This document shows, one piece after another, positions 44,645-53,761 of a stretch of DNA of 64,000 nucleotides. The stretch covers positions 1 through 64,000 of the forward strand of contig CACYRK010000009.1 in assembly GCA_902776835.1 (NCBI GenBank), written 5' to 3'. A program made the position numbers and the translations under genes. The notes under the pieces are model-generated. The model saw only the letters and a program-made list of their open reading frames with translations, made no database searches and had not been told where the DNA came from. How positions within the stretch are numbered: position 1 is the stretch's first letter; the number at the start of each line of letters is the position of its first letter. This DNA comes from an uncultured Bacteroidales bacterium (GTDB lineage: Bacteria; Bacteroidota; Bacteroidia; Bacteroidales; Muribaculaceae).

Positions 44645-45475
44645 TCAGGGGAACATGTTACCTTCGAAACTCACATAGTGCCCGTTGAGCGTCAGGTGGC
44701 CGGTGATTGTGCGGCCCTGGTCGGTGATTGTGGCCTCGACTTCGCTGGCTTTGTAGGCGTCGAGAGTGGCTTGGCCGCTCGCCGACACGCTCAGCGGTGT
44801 GATGTCGGTGCCCGTCAGGTGGTAACCGGTCTCGGTGATCTCAACGGTTAACTCACGGAAGTCGAGTTCGTTGATGACGGCATCGGCTGCGCTCAGAGCA
44901 AAGTTCTTGAATGCCAGCGTGGCTTTGTGGTCGGTGGGGTCGATAAGCATTCCATAATACATGTTGCTCGTGTTATACTCGGGCTTGTCGCTGGCGCTGG
45001 CGGCAACCTTTGTGCTGGTGACGTTATACAGCGGGGTGCTGGTGGCGTAAACCTTGTAATTGCCGTCGACCATAAACTCCATGTAAATCGAGCCGTAGTA
45101 GTCGACTTTGCCCGAGAGTGCGCTGATTTGGTGTCCTTCGGTCTGAATCATCGAGTGGCTGAAGGTGTAGATTGAGTTTGTGCCGGTGGATTTCAGCGGC
45201 AGGTAGCCCGTTTCGAACTGCAGGTTCACCAAGTCGCTCAGTTTGATGGCCTGAATGGCGTTGAAACTCTCGGCGGGCGACTTAAAGTACAACAGGCCAT
45301 ACGATTGATAGAAATATGGCGTGGTGTTTGCGCTGTTCACGTCCACGATACGGTAGTACATCATTGGCCGCGACTCGAGCGTCTGCTCGTCGTCGTCTTT
45401 GTTGTCGAGGCACGATGTGGCGGTGAGCGTCAGTGCTGCCAAGGCCACAAGCAGGGTGTGCTTAAATAATTTCAT
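44645..45475 (-). CDS. Two-repeat beta-rich lipoprotein, operon gene 3
   Basis: A 276-residue lipoprotein (signal ending LTLTATSC, then LDNKDDDE, an acidic surface-export-like sequence). The second half carries KATLAFKNFALSA, then LTVEITETGYHLTGTDITPLS, then a strand pair, the same order of elements as in the genes at 45489, 46353 and 48912. No catalytic residues stand out. It begins 13 bases after the previous gene. A ligand-binding or surface-structure role is only a guess. Confidence 0.8.
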   Translation of the reverse strand: MKLFKHTLLVALAALTLTATSCLDNKDDDEQTLESRPMMYYRIVDVNSANTTPYFYQSYGLLYFKSPAESFNAIQAIKLSDLVNLQFETGYLPLKSTGTNSIYTFSHSMIQTEGHQISALSGKVDYYGSIYMEFMVDGNYKVYATSTPLYNVTSTKVAASASDKPEYNTSNMYYGMLIDPTDHKATLAFKNFALSAADAVINELDFRELTVEITETGYHLTGTDITPLSVSASGQATLDAYKASEVEATITDQGRTITGHLTLNGHYVSFEGNMFP

Positions 45476-45488
45476 CGTTGTGAGGTGT

Positions 45489-46316
45489 TTACATACTTCC
45501 TTCCACGCTTATTTTTGTGCCGTTGTCGAGTTTGTATAAGGCCGTGAAAGTGTAGGTGTTAAGATTAATGTTCATGTCCATCTCGGTGATGGCGTAGTTG
45601 TTGCCATACTGGTGGTTCACTGGCGTGGCACCAGCGGGCAGGTAGATGTGGTAGCCCACAGGGGTGTATTCAATCTTGAAGCCGCCGTAGGTCAGGCCGT
45701 CGGTCTCGGTGGGCGTGAATGCCACACCGGCAATGGTGATGCTGGCACCCTGATATTCGGGGTCGCTGTTCGACAGGTTGACGCTCACGTTGTAGGTTCC
45801 GCTGTTGTCAATGGTCGTCTTGCCGTCGGTGCTGGTAATGGTGCTGACCGTGGTTTCGAAGGGGATAGTCTCTTGATAACCATTCACCTTGTATACGCCG
45901 TCGATCACGTAACTCACCTTGCTGCGCGTGTAACCGCTGCTGCGTGTGTCGAGCAACGCGTGGTAGTCGCTGATGGTGTGGCCACCATAGTCGACCGATG
46001 CCACAGGCATGCTCACAATGTATCCGACACTGCCACTGCGCATCGTAAGGTCTTGAAGTTCGAAGTTGTAGTTCTCGTTGTCCTCCAGCGTCACGTTGCC
46101 GGTCATGTCGGTGGTCATCTTGCTGAAGTTCAGGAAGAAGGCGTAGGCACCTTGCTTGGCGATAACAAAATCGCCAGTGGCTGCGTTGCTCACATGGTTG
46201 AACACTTGCAGTCCCAGCGTGCCCACGTTGTTGCCGTTATTGGGCTCATCGTCGCCGCAAGCCGTCATGCCGAGCATCAGCGCGGCGGCAAGGGCCATGA
46301 ATAATGTCTTTTTCAT
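45489..46316 (-). CDS. Two-repeat beta-rich lipoprotein, operon gene 2
   Basis: A 275-residue lipoprotein (MKKTLFMALAAALMLGMTAC, then GDDEPNNGNN). Strand-rich halves resemble each other: VTLEDNENYNFELQDLTMRSG and VSVNLSNSDPEYQGASITIAGVAFTP, each followed by a Y-G-G or G-Y-H turn. It belongs to the same four-member local family. Lengths of the family are 275-284 residues. Function unknown. Confidence 0.8.
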   Translation of the reverse strand: MKKTLFMALAAALMLGMTACGDDEPNNGNNVGTLGLQVFNHVSNAATGDFVIAKQGAYAFFLNFSKMTTDMTGNVTLEDNENYNFELQDLTMRSGSVGYIVSMPVASVDYGGHTISDYHALLDTRSSGYTRSKVSYVIDGVYKVNGYQETIPFETTVSTITSTDGKTTIDNSGTYNVSVNLSNSDPEYQGASITIAGVAFTPTETDGLTYGGFKIEYTPVGYHIYLPAGATPVNHQYGNNYAITEMDMNINLNTYTFTALYKLDNGTKISVEGSM

Positions 46317-46352
46317 TGTTATAAATTGAATTTTAGTCTAAATTGTCAGTTG

Positions 46353-47207
46353 TCAATAATTGCTGCCAATGGCCACCACATTGATGTCGTTGAAGGTGAG
46401 GGGCGCCTGGTATTCGTCGCGTGTAAGCACGCGTCGCAGCGTGTAGTTGGCGCTCATTGTGCCCTCGGCGATGTCGGCGGTGAAGGTGATGTTGGCGATG
46501 TGGTAGTTATCGGTGTCGATCACCAACTGGTTGTTGACCGTGTGGTTAACCTCGGCCGACACCATGGCTGCATTCAGGCGGTAGCCGTTGGCCAGGAGTG
46601 TCACGGGGATGCCTCGTGCGATGATCGACGTGTAATAGTGCGACTCCTTGCCGTTGTGCAGTTGCATGATGTGCAGCGTGGCGGTCATCGTTGCCGGGTC
46701 GATATCAATCTGATACATGCCGCCCAGATTCTGGGTGTAACTCGTGCCGTCGCTGTAGGTGAGTTCGCTGCGGGCTTGGGTGTAGTACACCTCGGGCAGC
46801 GTGGTCATCACGCGGTAGCGGCCGCCGATGGTGTAGTTGGCAAAGATGGCTTGCTCGTTCATGTCGAGCAGGCCGGTGAAATTGGCCGCTGTGGATGTGC
46901 CGCCGCTCATGTGGTAGCGCCCGGCGTGGTCCTCGATGCCCGTGAGGGTAGCGCCGCTCACGCTCACATTGTCGAGCCCGGCGGTGCTCAGTGTGGCGTT
47001 GCAAGTGGTGCGGTCGCCGCTCAGCACCACCACTGTCGAGCCACTGGCTACGCTCATTGTGGAGTTTTGCGTGTCGACGATGTGGCTGATGGTGTTAAGT
47101 CGCATTGTCACCTCGCGGTCGCGGGGAATCACGGGGTCGTCTTCGCCACACGATGCGCAACCCAGAGCCAGCAGGCCGGCAAACATGTAAATCAAGTGTT
47201 TCTTCAT
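46353..47207 (-). CDS. Two-repeat beta-rich lipoprotein, operon gene 1
   Basis: A 284-residue lipoprotein (signal ending LLALGCASC, then GEDDPVIP). The second half reads MTATLHIMQLHNGKESHYYTSIIARGIPVTL then GYRLNAAMVSAEV and a final antiparallel pair, aligning in layout with its three relatives. It is first in its operon, with a promoter at 47279-47286, and divergent from the leucine-rich-repeat gene. Confidence 0.8.
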   Translation of the reverse strand: MKKHLIYMFAGLLALGCASCGEDDPVIPRDREVTMRLNTISHIVDTQNSTMSVASGSTVVVLSGDRTTCNATLSTAGLDNVSVSGATLTGIEDHAGRYHMSGGTSTAANFTGLLDMNEQAIFANYTIGGRYRVMTTLPEVYYTQARSELTYSDGTSYTQNLGGMYQIDIDPATMTATLHIMQLHNGKESHYYTSIIARGIPVTLLANGYRLNAAMVSAEVNHTVNNQLVIDTDNYHIANITFTADIAEGTMSANYTLRRVLTRDEYQAPLTFNDINVVAIGSNY

Positions 47208-47278
47208 TTTATTATCTCCTTATTATACTATTATAACCTAAACGAAAAGCATAACCTAAAATTATGCCATTTGCGCGG

Positions 47279-47286
47279 CAAAGGTA
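47279..47286 (-). promoter_or_regulatory. -7 box TACCTTTG, three-lipoprotein operon
   Basis: The plus strand reads CAAAGGTA, about 72 bases before ATG 47207. Confidence 0.65.
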
Positions 47287-47348
47287 GTGTTTTTTTCTAA
47301 CAACACCTTTTTTTTACATGAAAAACTCACGAATACTGAAATATTCAG

Positions 47349-47356
47349 TATCTTTG
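47349..47356 (+). promoter_or_regulatory. -7 box TATCTTTG, LRR gene
   Basis: Perfect box, 25 bases before ATG 47382. It lies 63 bases from the divergent lipoprotein promoter. Confidence 0.7.
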
Positions 47357-47381
47357 CAATAACAATAATTCCAACCGAGAA

Positions 47382-48764
47382 ATGAAAAAACAACTCTTCA
47401 TTGTTTTGCTGGCTTGTTTCACGTTGGCCATGCATGCACATGATTTCAAGGTAAGTGGCTTGAAATATATTATAAATGAGGATGAACTGACGGTCACCAT
47501 TGTAAAAAGTTCGAAAAAGAAGGGCGAACTGGTTATTCCGCCAACCGTTTCCGACAACAATAAAACCTACGTGGTCACCACCATTGCCGACGGGGTGTTT
47601 GCCGACAGCCCCGACGTGACCACCGTCATTGTCACCGACAATGTCACTACCATAGGCCGCGGAGCCTTTAAGGATTGCACGGGCATCACGAGCCTGACTT
47701 TAGGCAGTTCACTCGTGGCAATCGGCGACAGCGCGTTCAGCGGCTGCACAGCCTTGACCGATGTCGTTATTACCGACGCTGTCGCCAGTGTCGGCAAGGC
47801 CGCTTTCAACAACTGCAAGAGCCTGACGACGCTCACCGTGGGCAGCGCCGTCAACTCAATCGACGAAACCGCTTTTGCCGGATGCAACCGCTTGGCAACG
47901 CTGAATTGGAATGCTGCTTCATGCGGCGATTTCAACTCAAACTCCCCGTTCAACGGCCTTAATTCGATAAAAACGGTGACCATCGGCAACCAAGTCGAGC
48001 GCATCCCGGCATGCCTGTGCACCAACATCTCTGGGCTGTCGACACTCACCATTGGCAACCAGGTGAAGACGATAGGCGAGAGGGCTTTCAACGGCTGCGC
48101 GTCGCTGGAGAGCGTCAACATTGGCAACTCGGTTACCGATTTGGGCGTCAGAGCGTTTTTCGGCTGCAGTGGCTTGACCGACGTCGTCATTGGCAACGCT
48201 GTGACTAAGGTCGGCGACTATGCCTTTGGCGGCTGTTACGCCTTGAAGAGTGTGACCATGGGCAACGCCGTCTCAATCATTGGCGAGAACGCCTTCTTCG
48301 GTTGCCGCGGGCTCACCTACTTTGTTGTGCCTAACAGTGTCACAATCATCGGCGATAACGCTTTCGACGGATGCAACGGGTTGACGAGCCTCACCATTGG
48401 CCATGCCGTGACCACCATTGGCGCATCGGCATTCGGCGGCTGCACCGCATTGACAACCGTCAACTGGAACGCCAGGGCGTGTGTCGACTTTACCGAGCAG
48501 AATCACCCATTCCGTTTCCTCAATTCACTCAAGACCATTGTCTTTGGCAACCAGGTGAAGCGCATCCCGGCCTATCTGTGCTACATGAATAGCGCGTTGA
48601 CCACCGTCGACATTCCAAACAATGTGGCGGCCATTGCCGAGTGCGCTTTTGCCGCGTGCGACAACCTTTCAAGCGTCACCATCGCCAATCCACAAGCACT
48701 GATCGCTTCAAATGCCTTCGAGCGCTGTAAGAACCTCACCTCAATCCCCGGCCAACAACAGTAA
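47382..48764 (+). CDS. BspA-like leucine-rich repeat surface protein
   Basis: A 460-residue protein with signal peptide (LFIVLLACFTLAMHA) and about 13 LRR_5 (BspA/TpLRR) repeats of 23 residues with the pattern IGN-x-VT-x-IG-x-x-AF-x-GC-x-x-LT. Such proteins form curved solenoids and in oral and gut Bacteroidales mediate binding to host proteins and other bacteria. The C terminus (LTSIPGQQQ) lacks a sorting-type domain or anchor, so it may be released or held by partners. It is flanked by the related lipoprotein genes. Confidence 0.92.
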   Translation: MKKQLFIVLLACFTLAMHAHDFKVSGLKYIINEDELTVTIVKSSKKKGELVIPPTVSDNNKTYVVTTIADGVFADSPDVTTVIVTDNVTTIGRGAFKDCTGITSLTLGSSLVAIGDSAFSGCTALTDVVITDAVASVGKAAFNNCKSLTTLTVGSAVNSIDETAFAGCNRLATLNWNAASCGDFNSNSPFNGLNSIKTVTIGNQVERIPACLCTNISGLSTLTIGNQVKTIGERAFNGCASLESVNIGNSVTDLGVRAFFGCSGLTDVVIGNAVTKVGDYAFGGCYALKSVTMGNAVSIIGENAFFGCRGLTYFVVPNSVTIIGDNAFDGCNGLTSLTIGHAVTTIGASAFGGCTALTTVNWNARACVDFTEQNHPFRFLNSLKTIVFGNQVKRIPAYLCYMNSALTTVDIPNNVAAIAECAFAACDNLSSVTIANPQALIASNAFERCKNLTSIPGQQQ

Positions 48765-48779
48765 CGATTAATACACATT

Positions 48780-48832
48780 AAAGCCCCATCTGAGTGGCCG
48801 AGTTTCTCAGCCTCCCCGATGGGGCTTTATTG
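48780..48832 (+). terminator. Terminator of the LRR gene
   Basis: AAAGCCCCATC and GATGGGGCTTT pair around a 27-base loop that has its own small hairpin (CTGAG with CTCAG). TTTATTG follows. Confidence 0.8.
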
Positions 48833-48870
48833 TTGTAGTATTTAGCCGGCCTAACCTCCAGCCAAAAAAC

Positions 48871-48908
48871 TATAATCTGTAATCTGTTATCTGTAATCTG
48901 TAATCTGT
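48871..48908. repeat. 7-base TAATCTG tandem array
   Basis: About five units of TAATCTG or TTATCTG. Its reverse complement matches the unit at 18609-18672. Confidence 0.85.
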
Positions 48909-48911
48909 GTA

Positions 48912-49739
48912 TTACATGTACAGCGAGCCGCTGTCGGTGAAGTGCAAGTTGAAGCAGTCAAACTCAATCTGGTAACGCTTGTTCATCACGTCGACGTTGA
49001 GGATTAAGTTGTCGACCTGGCGCTCAGGCATCTGCACCTCGGTGCTGCCGTTCAGGAAGTAGGGAACGATGCCGGTGGCTTGGTAGGTGTAGCCGGTGGC
49101 GGTGGATGTGCCCTTGTCGAATGCTACGGGGATGCGCAGTTGCTTTTGCAGCGGCATAGCATCCACAAACTTGATGTTGTGGATGTAGATTGAGAACTCG
49201 GTAGTGTTGGCGCCACCAATGAAGCGGTAGAAGCGCTCGCTGGTGGTGGTGAAGTCGGTGCGGCCGCCGCTCAGCGAGGTGTAGTTCTTGGTGTTGACGT
49301 AGGTCACCACGTCGAAACTGCCACGGCTTGACACAACCGTGTAGCGGATGTAGCACAGTCCATTCTCAAAGTCGAACGAGCCGGTGAGGTCGTTGATGGT
49401 GTAGCCCTCCATAGGCACGATGTTGGTCCCGCTGAAACTGATGTGGTTCGGGTCGTTGATGGTGGCACGCAAGTCTTCCATCTCAAACGTGATGTCGGGC
49501 ATCGCGCTCACAAATTTGATATTTTGCATCTCGATGTCGACCTCGCGTTTCGCGTAGTCGATCTCGATGATTGCCACACAATCGTCGTCGCACATCAGGC
49601 GTCCACCTGCCGATGTCTTGGTCGTTAAATTCTTAAAGCCAGTCTTGAAAGTGTCGACAGGCGTAGGCTCGTCGTCGCCGCAACTCACGGCGCACAGTGC
49701 CATGGCCACGATGGCCATCATTGATAGGAATTTTTTCAT
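48912..49739 (-). CDS. Two-repeat beta-rich lipoprotein, separate copy
   Basis: A 275-residue lipoprotein (signal ending ALCAVSC, then GDDEPTP). The internal duplication is plain: MQNIKFVSAMPDITFEMEDL ... ISFSGTNIVPM in the first half matches IHNIKFVDAMPLQKQLRIPV ... YTYQATGIVPYF in the second. The family layout is shared with genes at 44645, 45489 and 46353. A -7 box at 49777-49784 fixes the start at 49739 rather than at the upstream codon 49772. It has its own promoter and converges on the LRR gene. Confidence 0.83.
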   Translation of the reverse strand: MKKFLSMMAIVAMALCAVSCGDDEPTPVDTFKTGFKNLTTKTSAGGRLMCDDDCVAIIEIDYAKREVDIEMQNIKFVSAMPDITFEMEDLRATINDPNHISFSGTNIVPMEGYTINDLTGSFDFENGLCYIRYTVVSSRGSFDVVTYVNTKNYTSLSGGRTDFTTTSERFYRFIGGANTTEFSIYIHNIKFVDAMPLQKQLRIPVAFDKGTSTATGYTYQATGIVPYFLNGSTEVQMPERQVDNLILNVDVMNKRYQIEFDCFNLHFTDSGSLYM

Positions 49740-49776
49740 TTTAAAGAATATATATAAATTTGTTTTTTTCAATCGG

Positions 49777-49784
49777 CAAAATTA
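49777..49784 (-). promoter_or_regulatory. -7 box TAATTTTG, lipoprotein gene 48912-49739
   Basis: The plus strand reads CAAAATTA, 37 bases before ATG 49739. Confidence 0.65.
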
Positions 49785-49887
49785 TCGTTTTCGCCACACT
49801 CCGACAATCACTAATTGTAGTGATATTTTGATGACCTGTGTTGGCCGTCAGTCATGCGGTAATCTTGCTGAAGTGTTTCTTAAATCA

Positions 49888-52158
49888 TTAAAAATCAAGG
49901 CGTAATGTCACACCGGCCTCGCATCCACGGCCACGTTGCAAGAACTCGTGGCCGATGCTCACAAAGTAAAATGTCTTGTATTCTGTGTCACACAGGTTGC
50001 TTGCCCACAACTGCACGTTGTAGTGCTTGCCGTGTAGCGTGGCACTGGCTCCGAGCAGGGTGTAGAACGGCTGGCTCAGTGTGTTGGCCTCGTTCCAGTA
50101 GATGCGTCCGGTGCCATCGAGATGTGCCTCCAGGGTGATGGCGTCGGCCCAATCGCCCGTGATGCCCAGTTGGTGGCTCACCTGGCAATGCAGCGTGTTG
50201 TCGGGGCTGTAGGGCACATGGCGGTGGCGATAGTCGGCCTTGCCGTCATTATAGTCGAGGAAGCGCGCGCTCGTGTAGCCGTAACTCACGCTCACCTCGG
50301 TGCCGCACGTCGAGGCCCAAGTTGCCGACAGTTCGCCGCCAAGGTTGCGTGTGTGGCCGGCGTTAGTCATCACGCGGCCCGTCGTAGTGCCGTCGGGGAA
50401 GACGGTGAGTTGGCGGTCGTGACAGTCCATCCAGAACACGCTGGCGTCGATGCTCACATTGCCGTGCCAGGTGCCCTGCCAGTGTGTGCCGGCCTCGAAG
50501 TTCCATGCTTTCTCGGGGCGATAACTCACAATCTTGTCGACGTCGTAGCGCGCTCCGATGCCCATCATGCCCATGAGCCGCTGTTGTAGCACATCGCTGA
50601 ACATCTGCGTGTTGAAGCCGCCGGCCTTGCTGCCGCGGCTCGCCGTCAGCCACACGGCATTGCGGTCGTTGCCGCCCAGTTGGTAACTGAGCGTGACGCG
50701 AGGCAGCACCTCGAAGAAGTCTTGGTGCAGGCGGCCGCGGTCGTCGATGTCGATGGCTTCGTGGGCCATCACCTCGCCGGTGGCGCCCACAAGGATGTTG
50801 TAGCCGGTGTTGGTGTAACTGTGGTAGCGCATGCCGGCATGCTCGTAGTCCAGGCGAACGCCGGCGGTGAGTTGCCAGCGGTCATGCTTGAGCGTCGATT
50901 GGTGATACAGCGCCGCGCCGCCTGTGGGCATCACGAAGTCGCTGCCCAGCAGAAACTCGCGGCTGTCCCACGCAATGGGATAACTCGGTGCAGCCATATT
51001 GCGGTGGTTCTCAATGAGTTCGCCTATGCCGGTGTCCTTGAAGGTTACCGGGGCGTTCATCGTCATGCGGCGGTAGTAGCCGAAGGCGCCAACAAGCCAT
51101 GAGTATTTGTCGCCCGCGTGGCGTGCCACCACGTCCTGCGTGACGGCGTGCTCGCGGCGTTTCTGCGTAAGGGTGAAGTAGGGCTGCGGCGTGAAGTCCT
51201 GGTCCAGGGTCATGTTGTCGTCGAGATATTGGTAACTCGTGATGCTCGAGAGGTCGACGCACTCCATGCGTTTGCTCACGGTGAGGCCGTCCATCACGCT
51301 TGTGCGGCGGTAGAAGCAAGTGTCGTTGTATGCCACCTGGCCCGTTTCCACCCACTCATAGGGGTAGCCGCCCTGCCTACTCACCGATGCCTGTGCCACG
51401 TTGCTCACGCGCCACTGGTTGTCGCCGGCCCATTCAACTTTCACGCGGGCGCTGCCCTGGCGCTCCCAGTCAGTCAACTCCCCGTTGTAGTTGTTGCGCC
51501 ACTGGCCGCCACTGCGCGTGTAGTAGCCGCTCGCCCCTAATGCCCAGCGGTCGCCGAGCAGGCGGTAATGGCTCAAGCCCACCTTGCCGCTGCGGTGGCT
51601 GCCCCACTGCGCCAGTGCGCGTGTGCCCTGGTAACTCAGTGGCGACAGCGTGTACACGTTCATCAGGCCGCCCACTGTGTTGCGGCCGTAGAGTGTGCTC
51701 TGCGGGCCACGAAGCATCTCGATGCGCGTGATGTCCATCATGTCGACGTCGTAGTTCTCCTTGCACAACACGGGGATGTTGTCGATGTTAAGGCCCACTG
51801 CCGGTTGGTCGATGCGTGTGCCCAGGCCGCGCACGTAGATGGTGGATGTCATGCGGCTGCCGTATTCCGGGATGAAAAAGTTGGGCACCTGCAGGGTGGC
51901 GTCGCGCACCGTGAGTACGCGGTCGCGCTCCACAGTGCCGCGGCCTAACACCGTGCCCGACGCGCCTGGCATGCCCAGGGCCGACGGGTTTTTGATGGCG
52001 GTCACGGTAAGTTCGTCGATGGTCACCGTCATGCTGTCGCCATCGATGGCCTTAGCCGTCTCGCCCATGGCGCTGATGGCCACGAGCATGAGCGGCAGCA
52101 GCGCTGACCACCGTCGTGCAAATGCTTTGAAATCTACTTTTTGTACCCTGAAAATCAT
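49888..52158 (-). CDS. TonB-dependent outer-membrane receptor
   Basis: A 756-residue receptor with signal peptide (LLPLMLVAISAMGETAKA), a TonB-box-like MTVTIDELTVTA, the plug domain (about 65-170, with IYVRGLGTRIDQPAVGLNIDNIP and IEMLRGPQSTLYGRNTVGGLMNV), and a 22-strand barrel ending in GVTLRLDF. It lacks the N-terminal carboxypeptidase-like domain of SusC proteins and has no SusD next to it, so import of a metal chelate, vitamin or small molecule is likelier than a polysaccharide. Its promoter is only four bases from the ATG. Confidence 0.94.
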   Translation of the reverse strand: MIFRVQKVDFKAFARRWSALLPLMLVAISAMGETAKAIDGDSMTVTIDELTVTAIKNPSALGMPGASGTVLGRGTVERDRVLTVRDATLQVPNFFIPEYGSRMTSTIYVRGLGTRIDQPAVGLNIDNIPVLCKENYDVDMMDITRIEMLRGPQSTLYGRNTVGGLMNVYTLSPLSYQGTRALAQWGSHRSGKVGLSHYRLLGDRWALGASGYYTRSGGQWRNNYNGELTDWERQGSARVKVEWAGDNQWRVSNVAQASVSRQGGYPYEWVETGQVAYNDTCFYRRTSVMDGLTVSKRMECVDLSSITSYQYLDDNMTLDQDFTPQPYFTLTQKRREHAVTQDVVARHAGDKYSWLVGAFGYYRRMTMNAPVTFKDTGIGELIENHRNMAAPSYPIAWDSREFLLGSDFVMPTGGAALYHQSTLKHDRWQLTAGVRLDYEHAGMRYHSYTNTGYNILVGATGEVMAHEAIDIDDRGRLHQDFFEVLPRVTLSYQLGGNDRNAVWLTASRGSKAGGFNTQMFSDVLQQRLMGMMGIGARYDVDKIVSYRPEKAWNFEAGTHWQGTWHGNVSIDASVFWMDCHDRQLTVFPDGTTTGRVMTNAGHTRNLGGELSATWASTCGTEVSVSYGYTSARFLDYNDGKADYRHRHVPYSPDNTLHCQVSHQLGITGDWADAITLEAHLDGTGRIYWNEANTLSQPFYTLLGASATLHGKHYNVQLWASNLCDTEYKTFYFVSIGHEFLQRGRGCEAGVTLRLDF

Positions 52159-52162
52159 GCTG

Positions 52163-52193
52163 CAAAATTACACCTATCACTAAAAATAGGCAA
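52163..52193 (-). promoter_or_regulatory. TTG-N20-TAATTTTG promoter abutting the receptor start
   Basis: On the minus strand TTG, 20 bases, TAATTTTG (52170-52163), CAGC, then ATG 52158. Both elements and spacing are canonical, so a leaderless mRNA is strongly suggested. Confidence 0.75.
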
Positions 52194-52220
52194 TAGCCAC
52201 TTTTAGTGATAAATCAGTGA

Positions 52221-52267
52221 TGCCTGACCAGGCGGTGGTAGTTGGCCCACCGCCACTTGGTCAGGCA
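52221..52267. repeat. Inverted repeat between amylase and receptor genes
   Basis: TGCCTGACCA-GGCGGTGG pairs with CCACCGCC-ACT-TGGTCAGGCA. It follows the amylase stop on the minus strand but has no T run, so termination there would be factor-dependent. Confidence 0.75.
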
Positions 52268-52282
52268 AAAGCATGAGTGGTG

Positions 52283-53683
52283 TTATTTCTTGTAGAGGAT
52301 GTAGGCGGTCATCGGCTCGAGTTGAGCGTTGAGGCGACCCTTCTTCACGTCGAAGCGCTTGCCGGTCACCTTGTCGTTGTAGCGGCCGTTGGCGATGGTC
52401 ACGTCGCAGGTGAGTTGAGCCGGCTGCTCGTCGAGGTTGATGATTACAGCGGCCTTGCTGCCACGCTCCACTATGATTTGGCGGCCGTTCTCGCTGAAGA
52501 TGAGGTTCTCGGGCTCACCGTAGGTGCGGTGGCGGAACTCATTGGCGGCGCGAACGACAGGGTGCTTGAACTCATCGTTGCCCACCTTGCCAATCTCGTT
52601 GTCGCCCCAGTAGTTGTCGCGCGTGCTGCCGTGAGGCCGCGAGTAGAACAGCGGGGTGCCATATTGGCGAGCCACCAGGAACACCCAGCCCAGGCGAATG
52701 AGTTCGTCGCTCATGCCTGCCGAGGCGTGGTCGTTGCAGTAGGTGTCGTGCGACTCCACCCAGGTGATCAGGTGCGCCGGGTCGACCGAGTGGTGCCACG
52801 AGAGCAGGTCGTCGGCATGGGCATTGTGCTTGTTGAGCACGTTGCGCAGCACCCAGCCGTAGTTGCTGGCGGTGAGGTCCATGTATTCGGCATAGCCCTG
52901 CTCGGGCACGTTGCGGTCCTGCAGCACCTCGCCGTAGATGAAGAGTTCGTCGCGCGGCACGGCCAGGCTGAGTCCCTTCACCGGCTTGCGCCCCATGGCC
53001 ACGTCCCAGAAGTCGTTTTGCGGCGACTTGGGGTCGCACATCTCGTCGGGCAGGCCGATGTGCTTGGCTGTGTCGTAGCGGAAGCCGCGAGCGCCGCAAG
53101 CCAGCACGTCGTTGACGTATTGCATGTAGTAATACTGGAAGTCGGGGTTCTCGGTGTTGACGTCGGGCAGCGTACCCATCTCGCCGGTGGTGCACTGATA
53201 GCGGTCGCTATAGTCGTTGATGGGCCACAATCCGTTGGCGTGAAAGAGGTTCTCGCGGCCTCCCACGGCGCTGTCGAGGCGCGCGTTGATGTAACTGCGG
53301 TCAATCACGGTGTGGTTAGGCAGCACATCCACGATGATGCGCAGGCCCAGTTGCGTAGCGTCGTCGCACAGTGCCTTGAACTCGTCGCGCGTGCCCAGTT
53401 GGTAGTTGCCTATGGTCCAGTCGGTGGGCTGATAGTGGTAATACCACTTGCCGTGGCCAAAGAGTTGACGACCGCCGTCTTCGCCCACTTTGCACTCGTT
53501 GATGGGCGACGTCTGCACAATGGTGAAACCGCCGTCCTTGATTTCCTGCAAGTGCTCGCGAATGGTGTTGAACGACCACGTCCACGCGTGCATGATAATC
53601 TCATTGTTACCGCCGTCGGCAGCCGCTGGCAGTGCGGTGAATGCTAAGGCCAGAAAGGCCGCTTTTTTGATGATTCTTAACAT
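52283..53683 (-). CDS. GH13 alpha-amylase family protein
   Basis: A 466-residue secreted enzyme (signal AAFLALAFTALPAAA). The barrel carries the GH13 regions: DVLPNHTV (region I), GFRYDTAKHI with the Asp nucleophile (II), FIYGEVLQ with the acid Glu (III) and WVESHDTY with the transition-state Asp (IV). A C-terminal beta domain follows. It hydrolyses alpha-1,4-glucans, probably in the periplasm or outside. No SusC/SusD genes flank it, and the receptor next to it has its own promoter, so it is not a standard starch locus. ATG 53683 gives the proper signal peptide. Confidence 0.94.
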   Translation of the reverse strand: MLRIIKKAAFLALAFTALPAAADGGNNEIIMHAWTWSFNTIREHLQEIKDGGFTIVQTSPINECKVGEDGGRQLFGHGKWYYHYQPTDWTIGNYQLGTRDEFKALCDDATQLGLRIIVDVLPNHTVIDRSYINARLDSAVGGRENLFHANGLWPINDYSDRYQCTTGEMGTLPDVNTENPDFQYYYMQYVNDVLACGARGFRYDTAKHIGLPDEMCDPKSPQNDFWDVAMGRKPVKGLSLAVPRDELFIYGEVLQDRNVPEQGYAEYMDLTASNYGWVLRNVLNKHNAHADDLLSWHHSVDPAHLITWVESHDTYCNDHASAGMSDELIRLGWVFLVARQYGTPLFYSRPHGSTRDNYWGDNEIGKVGNDEFKHPVVRAANEFRHRTYGEPENLIFSENGRQIIVERGSKAAVIINLDEQPAQLTCDVTIANGRYNDKVTGKRFDVKKGRLNAQLEPMTAYILYKK

Positions 53684-53761
53684 GGTGAAAATGTGAAAAG
53701 CGAATGTTTTCGCAAAGTTCTTATTTTTGTTTGTAATGTGCAAAAGATATGAGAAAAAACC

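Noticed and set aside
49888..53683. Starch-utilisation (Sus-like) locus
   Set aside because: The receptor lacks the SusC N-terminal extension, no SusD is present, and receptor and amylase appear separately transcribed.
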